DNA from: a virus | Reading direction: 5' to 3' (one strand) | Virus record (IMG/VR): IMGVR_UViG_3300049827_000144 | Coordinates: 1-46,881 of that record | Length of the DNA: 46,881 bases | Made by a program: the position numbers and the translations under genes | Shown here: piece after piece, positions 23,580-32,139 of the stretch | How positions within the stretch are numbered: position 1 is the stretch's first letter | Layout: every line of letters starts with the position of its first letter | Notes under the pieces: model-generated | Seen by the model: the letters and a program-made list of their open reading frames with translations, nothing else | What the model was told of the DNA's origin: nothing | Databases searched by the model: none

Positions 23580-26500
23580 ATGGCAGAGACGTTTGCCTCT
23601 GAGATTAAGTGGTGGAAGGCTCGCGCTGCTGAGTTTGACTATAAGCGTGCGAATCTTCGCCCAATCTCGTATAGCCACATGTCGAAGGCGTACTCTGCCC
23701 GTGGCGAAAGTAACGGAGCCGCTACTCTTGATTCAATGCGGTTAGATATTTACCGTGAGGCAGAGCAGCGTCGTGCGTTTTTGTTTGAACAGATTCGTAC
23801 TGCTCCAATGGTTAATCCTAATACTCCAAAGCCTGCAAATGCTCTTATTCAGCCTAGTGAGAAAGTGGCTGCCGCACAAAAGAAAGTAAATACCCTTGAT
23901 ATGAAGATTAAGGGTATGGGCGGAAAGGCTGTAAAAGAGACTGTCGGAATTCTTGAAAAAGGTATTGACATCTTATCCCGGTTTAGCTACGGGATGGAGA
24001 ATATGCGTAAGTTAGAAGTTGAAAGGTCAATTGCTTCTGGTGGCAATATTACTACAGCAGAGCATTTGAAAATCTTTATGACTCCTTTTATGGCTGCTCC
24101 TGCTATTATGCTTCCTGAATTAGTTAAGAATAAGCCGACTTCTGATACGATGTTGAACGCCTATTGGAAAGGATTCTCTGGTAAAGAAAAAACATATGCT
24201 ACTGACGTGCTCAAAAAGGAATACCCAAACTGGTACAAGAAGCATCCTGTTATGGGCGCTGTTGCTGGTATTGGGTTAGATATCGCTTCTGATCCTTTGA
24301 CTTATGTGACTATGGGTGAAGGTACTGTAGTTTCTATGGCAAAGAATTCTATGCACGCACAGGGTTCAGGTGCCCGTGCTGTCGCAAAAGCATTACTTGA
24401 GCCTACTGTTTTAAGTAAGGCAGGACGTTCGCAGGGTCGTAGTGCTCTGAAAGATACTATTGCACAGAATATGGCGCGTGCTGAAGGCAAGCAGGTTAAG
24501 AAGTTAAGCAAGGCTGAGACTAAACTTGCTAAAGATACTCGTCGTACTGCTAAGCGTTTAGGTAAAGGTAAGGATATTAAAGCCGGTAAGCCTACTTTAG
24601 AGCAGTTAAAGGCTGCTCATGGTACTGTCGGTGGTCACCTTGCACAGGCTATTGGGGATCATACAGCGAAGATTGCGAAAGCTTACGAGGATGATCTTAT
24701 TGGTGTCGCATCTGCTGCACGATACCTTGCTCGACACCCCCTGAAGACTTATGGTTCTTACAGCAAGGGTGTGCGCAGCGGAGGCATTGTCGGCGCGGGT
24801 TCGAAGGCCTCTGAGGCTGCTCATGCTGCTACAATTGAAGAAGCAATCAATCATTTTTCGACAGGTGAAGCAGCCGACAGGAATTATATTGTTTGGAAAG
24901 GACTGCTTGAGGTTCTTCCCAAGGATGCTAAAGGTAATAGTTTTCTGCGCTATGGGGGACCAGGCGTTCAGAAAACCTTCGTGGTGTCGGATAAGTTTGA
25001 AAACTTCACGAAGGATATGGTTGAGACTCTTTACAAGTATCCTAGAATTACACAGAATACTAATAAGGCTCTTCGTGCTCGTGGCGGTATCATTGCTGCC
25101 TTCAAGAGGGACCAGCACTCGTTTATCACAGCGCTTAGTGATACTGGAGGCTTCCAACTTGATTCCCAATTACGTAGGAATCTGCTGAAAAATAAGTCTC
25201 CCTTTACCAACTCTGCTAAAAAAGCCCGACAGGCCAAGGTTGCTGAGTCACTTGCTAAGGCTGGTGTAGTTGCTAAGCCAGCGGATATTGCTGCTTCTGA
25301 AAAGAAAGCCAATGAGGCTGCGGATGCTCTGAAGGCTGCTGAGACAAGGCACAGTGATAACCTTGCATCTCAGGGTGTCGCTGCTGCTGATTTACGTAGA
25401 ACTGAGGCTGATCTACGCGCCGCTCAGGCTGCGGATAGCGCCGCTAAGCGCCAGTTGCAGACTGCTCAGGAGGCTGCGAAGGCTCCTGAGGGACAGGCTG
25501 CTGCTCCTACAGTGGACTATACTCTCGATAATATGGTGGAAGCCACCATGCATGTTATTGCAGAGAATAAGTCTAAGTTCAGCAAAGAGCTTCCGAGTTG
25601 GTTAGCGCGTCGTGATCCTAACTCATCTCAGATGGATTATCTTAACGGCCTTGGTGAGCAGGCTGTCGCAGTTCGTGAGATGTTGAAGTCGAAATTCGAA
25701 GAGATTGCTACTGACTGGAACCTCAAGATTGATGAAGAGACTGGTAACGTTTTAAAGCTTCCTGAGCCTAAGAAAGACGAAGTTAACCATAATCGTCCTG
25801 TTAATAGGCAGATTGCAGAAGCACTTCTTGAGGCTCATACTCAGGTAATTCGTGAATTAGCAATGCAAAGTATTGTTCACGATCCTGAAGTTATTGCTAA
25901 GTCTATTATCGAGACGACTGACGAAATTCTTAGTATGGCTTCTAACGACACGCTTGTTCAGGTGCGTCAGTTCTTACACTTTAAGCATAGCTTATCGTTA
26001 CCGGCTATGGCACTTCCGCTTCGAGACGTAGCTAAACTGTTTAATGAAGTGGATTCCACTTCTAGATTACCTATTATCTATAATGGTTTTAATGCTGATC
26101 CTAAGTTTGTTGCACAGCATTTTAAGTCTTACCTTAATCATACAGTTAAGGTAGTTTTTAAAGATTTTGAAGCCGTGAAAGCACGGTACGCTGAATTATT
26201 TAAAAATTCTGATAAGTTTGTAGCTATTACTGATCCTGATACTGCTGATATTTATTTCAAGAACTATCTTGAAGATATATCCGGTGACCTTTTCTTAGAT
26301 GCAAAGAATTTAAGTCAGTATATTACCGTATCGCAGATGGAGGATTTAGAAGAGGTTCTTCCTGCACTTGGTAAATTAGCAGATGAACTTAATAGAATGA
26401 ATCATGCTCATCAAACAGGTGCTGTAGATAAGTATACTATGTTTGACCATTTTGCATATGCTGATAGTCAAGAAGAGTTGCATATCCCTGATATTAAGGG

Positions 26501-29500
26501 AGCTATTTCTGATATCTCAATGAAGGATCGTAAGCAGAAAGATGTAAGCATCGGGCGTGCCTCGTTTGCTAGTAAGGATCTTAATAATCATTTAGATGCT
26601 TCATTGAATACCGATGGTATCCCAGCAATGAGTCCTGAGGTTCTTGAAAATTTGAGTAAACTTACAGGCATTGAACGAAGAATTCTTTCATCTGTTAAAG
26701 ACAAAGATCTTAATGCTCAGTTTGTCGCTGCCTTTGATGAAATTCGTTTGAGGTTAACGGCTCCTGATTTGCGCGCTGCGTCATCTGCACCGGGGATTAT
26801 TGATATGGACCCCGCTAAGTTGATGAGTACGCTAGGGATTCACCTGCATCTGCTGTCGGATACGTCTAAGTTTGGAGACTTCGGTATTAAGTGGCGCGGA
26901 ATCATGGCCGAGAAACTATGGCGTGATCCGTCGCTGATGGCTGACCTTAGCCAGGCAGCGCACCTTGGCATGCTTCATCAGTTAATGGTGAAGTTTAAGA
27001 CGCCAGAGCAGGTATCGGATTGGTTAGCAAGTAAGATTAATGAGTACCCCGTTCTGTCGGAGCTTTTTAATCAAGCGTCGCGCCAAGGCGTTAACAATGG
27101 TAATGTGGGACCTGTTCTTACGAATATGCCTCGTAATCAGGCTAACGTTGCTACTATTGCTGCGAAGAAGGCTGAAGAAGCGGCCAAGGCTGCGGAGCGG
27201 TTAAAAGCTGCGGAAGCCGAGCAGGCTGCGTCAAAGCAGTTTGCTACTGATATTAATGCTGCAACTGCTCTGTCGGCTGCTGATGTTGTACAAAAAACTA
27301 CTGAAGCAGAAAGCACTGCAAAACACTTAGACATGCTTAGGGCTGTCGGGCCAGTACCGTCAAACATGCCAGGCGGTTACCATGCTCCGACAGGGCTCTC
27401 GCCTGAGACTCAAAACGCTATTCAGAATATCATTAATAGTATGTACGATGACGTAGATACGTTGTCTTTAGATAGGTTACTTCAGCAGTCTCGTGAGTCG
27501 ATGGTTTCTGACATCGCTATGTATGACGCAAAAGTCCGACAGGGAGTCGAAGACTTTAAGGTTAAGACAAACTACTACCTGCGTATTGGTGGTATGCCTA
27601 CCGCGCCCTTGCCTACTGTGAATAATCCATTGCACACTTACGCAGGTGTTACGGCGTACAAGCAGCAGCGTGGACGTACAGTTACTTGGCTGCACGACAA
27701 GGTGATTGTTGACATCAATGATCCGAAGTCTAGTTGGGCTTCTAGCACTCTTTGGAAAATTCGAAAGACGAGTTCAAAACTTGATGTTCGTCTAAACGAT
27801 ATTCGTACCAGCATTAGTAATACTGCGTTGGGATACTTAACAGAAATTCATTCTGCGATTCGTGAGACGTATAAGCAGTTTAGAAACAAGGATGAGTTGA
27901 AGTCTGTCACCCGTGACTACTTTGACAAAAGCCGTATGAGTGATACTTTAGACGAACGTTTTGTCGAAGTTGATAGGCGTCTTAATGGTATCTGGCAAAA
28001 GATTTACAAAGACACTGTGCTGTTTACTGGACAGACAGAGGTTGAGTATCACGATCCGTATGTTAAGAACACTATTGCAATGCTATTCCGAAGTATGCCT
28101 CCTAAATATCGTATTGACAGTGCAACGTTGGATAAGTTTAATCCTGGGGTTCAGCCCTTCAGCCGTAAGTGGTTTATTAAACTGAAGGAGTTTTTAGACG
28201 TTCAAGGGAGTCAGCATTTATCAAGCCATGCTCTTTCTCGTAAGGGAATCAATACTCTTGATATGGCAAACTTCGAGTATGTAATTCAGCATGCTGCTAC
28301 GAAGATTGAAATGCGTAGCCAGACATTTAGGACCATGCTTGAGCAGTGGGGCGCCCCAATGCGAGAGAGCGTTACAAGTTCTATTAATAAGCACTTAAGT
28401 GAAGATCAGAAACTTGTTAAACTAGTGGATCATATTGGACGTGAGCATGTCGCTTCAACGTTCAATGAATACTATGCTCCGTATGAACTCGCTGTCGAAA
28501 TGAAGAAGATGGCGACTTACCTTGACGATCAAATGAACTACGATAATTACGAGTTGAACTTCGGTATTATTAGTAAGGTCAACAACTACTGGAAAGGTAT
28601 TGTTACGACGTGGAACATTCCCTCATACCATGTGGGAAATGCTATGTCGGATACTTACGTCAACTTAATTGACGGCGTGAAGCCTCTTCACTATCAGAAA
28701 GCTGCTGTCGTTATGGCACAGGCGCATCCTGTGTCTATGAAGATTAGAAATACTCCTGAAGTCTACAGCAGGATCAATGAAGCCGCTGACATGCCTGTCG
28801 GAGACTTAGCAGAAATTGACAGGTTCTCTAAGTTCATCTCGCATCCTGACGCTGCTAAGCATGTTACAACTATCTATATTGACAGGAAGCCGATTCATCT
28901 GTCGGCACAGGATATCTGGAAGTACTATAGCGATTATGGATTAGGCCAGAACCAGACTGTCGGAAACTTGTTAAAGACTGGCGCAGCGATGGATAGGCCC
29001 GGCCTTAAGCAGTTCAATATAGCTAACGATGCACTTATGGATCTTTCGACAGGACGTGAGGATTACTTCCGACTTCCTCACTTTATCCATGCCCTTGAGC
29101 GCGCATCCAAAATGCCTAACGCTACGCTTGATGATGTATTGATGCAAGCGCGTAATGACGTTGTGAAGTTTCACTTTGACTACAGCGATGTTGGCGAGTT
29201 TGAGCGACGTACCATTGCTAAGTGGTCGCCGTTCTACAAGTGGCAGCGTAATATTCTCCCACTGGCCTTCACGCAGTTGTTCACTAATCCTAAAGCTTAC
29301 ACCATTGCTAATGCATTGAATCATGGTATGGGTGAAGCGATGTTCCCAACTATGGAAGATGACAACGGCAACGCTATTCCTATCGATACGGTGATTCCCC
29401 GCTGGGTGTCAGAGCAGGCAATGCAGCCGATTGGTACTTGGACTGATGCTGAGGGTAACCCACAGGCGCGTTACGCTGTACTTAACCTTCCGTTAGATCA

Positions 29501-30014
29501 GGCTATCTATAAGTGGATTGCACCTTTGGTGGACCCCCTGTCGGATCAAACTATGACGCTGAAAGAGCGATTCATGGCAGCAGGAGCAGGGGAAATGGGC
29601 AGTATTATGAGTACATTCCATCCGTTACCTCAGGCTGCTTTGCAGGCAGGAGTAGGCCGTAAGCCTGTCACTGGTGGATTTATTAATAATGATGATTATT
29701 TAAGTACTATTGTAGGAATGCTGATTCCTGGGTACTCTAAGTACTTCCAAACTACAGCTGAAATGAAATCTGGAGATCAACTACAAGATCCGAAGCATAT
29801 GTTAGATGTGGTGGGTATTACCCGTGGAAATGCAGTCCAAGAATCTGGTAAACTTGGCGAGTTGAGAATGCAGGAAGATAAACGACAAAGTGTACTTGAT
29901 AAGATTGTCCCTCAGTGGATGGCAGCTAATCACCCTGGAGTTGATCCTAAGTCTGAGGATGGTAAGAAGCTAATTAAAGACTACTTTGTCAGCACCGGCG
30001 TACTCCAGAAGTAG
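23580..30014 (+). CDS. Giant internal virion (ejection) protein
   Basis: 2144 residues from the ATG at 23580, 5 nt after GGGAG. It is mostly helical. Ala/Lys/Glu-rich coiled-coil stretches lie at about 555-640 and 1180-1250. A more globular C-terminal third includes FYKWQRNILPLAFTQLFTNP near 1880 and a Pro/Gly-rich end. A small-residue segment around 155-180 (MTPFMAAPAIMLPEL) could touch membrane. Size, position and composition fit the large proteins that podoviruses eject with their DNA. I searched for the T/DxxGR and motif B/C features of N4-type virion RNA polymerase and did not find them. Twelve CTGTCGG-type motifs lie in the sense direction inside it, with a few inverted. Confidence 0.75.
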   Translation: MAETFASEIKWWKARAAEFDYKRANLRPISYSHMSKAYSARGESNGAATLDSMRLDIYREAEQRRAFLFEQIRTAPMVNPNTPKPANALIQPSEKVAAAQKKVNTLDMKIKGMGGKAVKETVGILEKGIDILSRFSYGMENMRKLEVERSIASGGNITTAEHLKIFMTPFMAAPAIMLPELVKNKPTSDTMLNAYWKGFSGKEKTYATDVLKKEYPNWYKKHPVMGAVAGIGLDIASDPLTYVTMGEGTVVSMAKNSMHAQGSGARAVAKALLEPTVLSKAGRSQGRSALKDTIAQNMARAEGKQVKKLSKAETKLAKDTRRTAKRLGKGKDIKAGKPTLEQLKAAHGTVGGHLAQAIGDHTAKIAKAYEDDLIGVASAARYLARHPLKTYGSYSKGVRSGGIVGAGSKASEAAHAATIEEAINHFSTGEAADRNYIVWKGLLEVLPKDAKGNSFLRYGGPGVQKTFVVSDKFENFTKDMVETLYKYPRITQNTNKALRARGGIIAAFKRDQHSFITALSDTGGFQLDSQLRRNLLKNKSPFTNSAKKARQAKVAESLAKAGVVAKPADIAASEKKANEAADALKAAETRHSDNLASQGVAAADLRRTEADLRAAQAADSAAKRQLQTAQEAAKAPEGQAAAPTVDYTLDNMVEATMHVIAENKSKFSKELPSWLARRDPNSSQMDYLNGLGEQAVAVREMLKSKFEEIATDWNLKIDEETGNVLKLPEPKKDEVNHNRPVNRQIAEALLEAHTQVIRELAMQSIVHDPEVIAKSIIETTDEILSMASNDTLVQVRQFLHFKHSLSLPAMALPLRDVAKLFNEVDSTSRLPIIYNGFNADPKFVAQHFKSYLNHTVKVVFKDFEAVKARYAELFKNSDKFVAITDPDTADIYFKNYLEDISGDLFLDAKNLSQYITVSQMEDLEEVLPALGKLADELNRMNHAHQTGAVDKYTMFDHFAYADSQEELHIPDIKGAISDISMKDRKQKDVSIGRASFASKDLNNHLDASLNTDGIPAMSPEVLENLSKLTGIERRILSSVKDKDLNAQFVAAFDEIRLRLTAPDLRAASSAPGIIDMDPAKLMSTLGIHLHLLSDTSKFGDFGIKWRGIMAEKLWRDPSLMADLSQAAHLGMLHQLMVKFKTPEQVSDWLASKINEYPVLSELFNQASRQGVNNGNVGPVLTNMPRNQANVATIAAKKAEEAAKAAERLKAAEAEQAASKQFATDINAATALSAADVVQKTTEAESTAKHLDMLRAVGPVPSNMPGGYHAPTGLSPETQNAIQNIINSMYDDVDTLSLDRLLQQSRESMVSDIAMYDAKVRQGVEDFKVKTNYYLRIGGMPTAPLPTVNNPLHTYAGVTAYKQQRGRTVTWLHDKVIVDINDPKSSWASSTLWKIRKTSSKLDVRLNDIRTSISNTALGYLTEIHSAIRETYKQFRNKDELKSVTRDYFDKSRMSDTLDERFVEVDRRLNGIWQKIYKDTVLFTGQTEVEYHDPYVKNTIAMLFRSMPPKYRIDSATLDKFNPGVQPFSRKWFIKLKEFLDVQGSQHLSSHALSRKGINTLDMANFEYVIQHAATKIEMRSQTFRTMLEQWGAPMRESVTSSINKHLSEDQKLVKLVDHIGREHVASTFNEYYAPYELAVEMKKMATYLDDQMNYDNYELNFGIISKVNNYWKGIVTTWNIPSYHVGNAMSDTYVNLIDGVKPLHYQKAAVVMAQAHPVSMKIRNTPEVYSRINEAADMPVGDLAEIDRFSKFISHPDAAKHVTTIYIDRKPIHLSAQDIWKYYSDYGLGQNQTVGNLLKTGAAMDRPGLKQFNIANDALMDLSTGREDYFRLPHFIHALERASKMPNATLDDVLMQARNDVVKFHFDYSDVGEFERRTIAKWSPFYKWQRNILPLAFTQLFTNPKAYTIANALNHGMGEAMFPTMEDDNGNAIPIDTVIPRWVSEQAMQPIGTWTDAEGNPQARYAVLNLPLDQAIYKWIAPLVDPLSDQTMTLKERFMAAGAGEMGSIMSTFHPLPQAALQAGVGRKPVTGGFINNDDYLSTIVGMLIPGYSKYFQTTAEMKSGDQLQDPKHMLDVVGITRGNAVQESGKLGELRMQEDKRQSVLDKIVPQWMAANHPGVDPKSEDGKKLIKDYFVSTGVLQK

Positions 30015-30022
30015 GTGGACCT

Positions 30023-30619
30023 ATGCTCAAGTACACTGACTACCTGAAAGCAACTGTTCCTGCTAGGTCTGCTGATTTAGCAGTACGCCGACAGCAGTTC
30101 ACTTCGCTGATGGAACAGTTACAAAAGAATGCTTCTGCACCTGTTGTTAGTGGATCAGGAGGCAGCGGTTCTAGTGGAGGCTACTCTTCGGCCTCGTCCC
30201 AATCCCTCAGTAATAACTTTAAAACTGTGGGGGGTAAAGTTCTTCCTGTTAACTCACGGGTGTCGCAGAACTGGGGCGCTTCGAGGATTAAGTATGCAGC
30301 CGGTAGGCATACTGGTATGGACTTTGGTGCTAAGGCTGGTACACCTCTTAGGTCTGCTGGTAATGGAGTTGTTTCCCGTGTCGGAAGAGAAGGCGCGTAT
30401 GGAAATACTATTCATGTTCGACAGGCAGATGGTACAACAGCTATGTATGCTCACCTGTCGGGAGCAAATGTAAAGCCCGGTCAACGTGTTAAAGCAGGAC
30501 AGTTTATCGGAAGAACGGGTAACACTGGACGTAGTTTCGGAGCACATCTACACTTCGAAATTCGAACACGCGACAGGTATGGCGGCGATATTAACCCCAG
30601 AGGTTGGCTAGGCCGTTAA
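30023..30619 (+). CDS. M23 metallopeptidase, virion-associated lysin
   Basis: 198 residues. A helical N-terminus and Ser/Gly linker (about 42-62) lead to an M23 endopeptidase domain. It has zinc ligands His96 and Asp100 (GRHTGMDFG) and the H-x-H pair His175/His177 (FGAHLHFEI), plus His144 in YAHLSG. The enzyme cuts peptidoglycan peptide cross-links. Its place directly after the giant internal protein and far from the holin/endolysin cassette points to wall penetration at entry. It is the last gene of the late arm. Confidence 0.88.
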   Translation: MLKYTDYLKATVPARSADLAVRRQQFTSLMEQLQKNASAPVVSGSGGSGSSGGYSSASSQSLSNNFKTVGGKVLPVNSRVSQNWGASRIKYAAGRHTGMDFGAKAGTPLRSAGNGVVSRVGREGAYGNTIHVRQADGTTAMYAHLSGANVKPGQRVKAGQFIGRTGNTGRSFGAHLHFEIRTRDRYGGDINPRGWLGR

Positions 30620-30625
30620 ACACAA

Positions 30626-30662
30626 AAGCCCCCTTACCCACAACGGATGGGTAAGGGGGCTT
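30626..30662. terminator. Bidirectional terminator between the two arms
   Basis: A perfect 15-bp stem, AAGCCCCCTTACCCA (30626-30640) with TGGGTAAGGGGGCTT (30648-30662), around a 7-nt loop. On the minus strand it is followed by TTTTGTGTTT. On the plus strand the trailing tract is weak. It lies between the last rightward gene (30619) and the last leftward gene (30675), where converging transcription must stop. Confidence 0.9.
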
Positions 30663-30674
30663 CTGTGATTCTTA

Positions 30675-30827
30675 TTACTTGTACACAACGCTCACGTTCG
30701 TAGGAGTAATACGAATAACCTTGACCTCAGTCCTGCGAGCCTCTTCTTTCTGAGGCTGGGGGGCAGGGTGCTGGACATGGGCCATACCCCTCTGGGGTCG
30801 GCGGGCGCTGTGTCGGTTGGTGCTCAT
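30675..30827 (-). CDS. Small basic protein ending the early arm
   Basis: 50 residues (MSTNRHSARRPQ... KVIRITPTNVSVVYK). The ATG at 30827 is 4 nt past the stop of the upstream gene. The Shine-Dalgarno is weak, so coupled translation is likely. The basic, Pro-rich N-terminus is disordered and the end is a beta strand. An ATG at 30831 in another frame gives only 34 residues. I recognise no family. Confidence 0.5.
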   Translation of the reverse strand: MSTNRHSARRPQRGMAHVQHPAPQPQKEEARRTEVKVIRITPTNVSVVYK

Positions 30828-30831
30828 GCAT

Positions 30832-31395
30832 TCAGTCTAAGCCCAACTCTGCCAGAATGTCAAGTACATCATGCTCCTGTTCTGGTTCTGGCTCCGGCTC
30901 ATGCTCTGGCTCTGGCTTGTCAGCGTAGGGGACCAGCACCACGCCTTCAGGAGGCTCCGTGTCGCCCCAGCACCACGCACCATGCTCGGGCGTATCCCTC
31001 ATGTGATTGTAGACAGGACACTTATGCTCATCTCGTACATCAGTGAGTTCATCTAGTAACTTAAGCGCTTCAGGCGGTACTGCGATAGCGTTACGAACAC
31101 TCCAACGTTTATCTGCTGACTTAAACCAGTCCCATGCAATTCCGATCTTTAATAAATCAGCAGCCCTACAGGTGTCGGAACAGAACGCGACAGCCCCGGG
31201 AGTGTGGGCAAACTTACGTCCACAGTGCTTGCAATCTTTACGAATGAATGGAACAATACCTTCACCATATAAGACTGCTGCTTCTGCTTGTCGGGAGATT
31301 TCGACAGAACTCTCGGTACTAGACTGCGGCTCAGGTGGTGCAATTCCAAGAAGTTCTGCTAATTTTTCTGCATCACTTTTTGCTACTCTCGCCAT
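30832..31395 (-). CDS. Zinc-finger hypothetical protein
   Basis: 187 residues. CKHC (about 55-58) and CSDTC (about 72-76) make a C-x2-C...C-x3-C zinc finger (KDCKHCGRKFAHTPGAVAFCSDTCRAADLL). A Glu/Pro repeat tail (PEPEHEPEPEPEQEHD) precedes a final helix. The start overlaps the RuvC-like gene by 23 bp. It could bind DNA in repair or recombination, but nothing fixes its role. Confidence 0.65.
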   Translation of the reverse strand: MARVAKSDAEKLAELLGIAPPEPQSSTESSVEISRQAEAAVLYGEGIVPFIRKDCKHCGRKFAHTPGAVAFCSDTCRAADLLKIGIAWDWFKSADKRWSVRNAIAVPPEALKLLDELTDVRDEHKCPVYNHMRDTPEHGAWCWGDTEPPEGVVLVPYADKPEPEHEPEPEPEQEHDVLDILAELGLD

Positions 31396-31843
31396 GAGCA
31401 GCCCTTTCTTCTTGAAGTTTTTTCATAGCAGGAGGTTGTAAGGTTAAACGATTAACCCAGTAGTATGTTAGATGTGCGTAAGCGTCGGTCTGATGACTGA
31501 TAGCATGATTCTTTGGCGACTCAATACCGGCCCAACGGTATCCAATAGACTTAACTGAGGGCTCTTGTAGAACCAAATCAACCTTTAAGGTATGGGCGCA
31601 GAACTTCAATGCTCCAATAATCTGGATAACCTGCATGTCAGACCAGATAAAGGAACTCGCCTTGTTGGGTCGAATTGTAAAGTTTTCTACAATGAATACC
31701 CCAGCATCTTTAATCCCTGCTAGGTACTTAAATAACTCATCCTCTTTCCATTGTGACATGGCATATAGCGTACCATCGTAGTTTCCGACAGCAACTCCTG
31801 TGATTTTACCTGGATCGAAAGAGTAAATGCGTTTATCATCCAC
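31373..31843 (-). CDS. RuvC-like Holliday junction resolvase
   Basis: 156 residues. An RNase H-like fold is indicated by Asp10 in YSFDPGKITGVAVG, Glu53 in VFIVENF and Asp120 in HQTDAYAHL, the acidic triad order of RuvC-type phage resolvases. It would cut branched DNA before packaging. The stop-start junction with the upstream gene shares one base. The length is usual for phage RuvC-like proteins. Confidence 0.8.
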   Translation of the reverse strand: MDDKRIYSFDPGKITGVAVGNYDGTLYAMSQWKEDELFKYLAGIKDAGVFIVENFTIRPNKASSFIWSDMQVIQIIGALKFCAHTLKVDLVLQEPSVKSIGYRWAGIESPKNHAISHQTDAYAHLTYYWVNRLTLQPPAMKKLQEERAAHGESSKK

Positions 31844-32139
31844 TATGCACCATCCATCGCTAAAGTTAAACGATCACTAAATCGAAGTTCTACTACTCCG
31901 CGTGGAATATCCATATCAGTAAGTACTGGAATACCGACAAGGGTTTCGGCTTTAAAATCAGTAAGTAATTCAAGCTGTTCCCCAGCATACCGAACGAATT
32001 CAACATCTCGTTTAACCGTAATCCAAGTAGATGGATGCATATGCCACGTCCAATTACTAGTCGAGCCGACACGCTTGTAGGCGAGTTCTTTTTCTAAGTC
32101 CCATACAAACTTGGACAAGTCTCGTGCATACTTACTCAT
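31843..32139 (-). CDS. Hypothetical protein after DNA polymerase
   Basis: 98 residues from the ATG at 32139, which overlaps the polymerase stop by 8 bp. The frame opens earlier, but that part lies inside the polymerase. It has a helical first half with aromatic residues (TSNWTWHMHPSTWITV) and a mixed second half. I recognise no family. Tight coupling to the polymerase suggests a replication accessory. Confidence 0.65.
   Translation of the reverse strand: MSKYARDLSKFVWDLEKELAYKRVGSTSNWTWHMHPSTWITVKRDVEFVRYAGEQLELLTDFKAETLVGIPVLTDMDIPRGVVELRFSDRLTLAMDGA

Noticed and set aside
23580-30014. N4-type virion RNA polymerase
   Set aside because: Size and position fit, but I found no DxxGR motif A or the motif B/C features expected of single-subunit polymerases.
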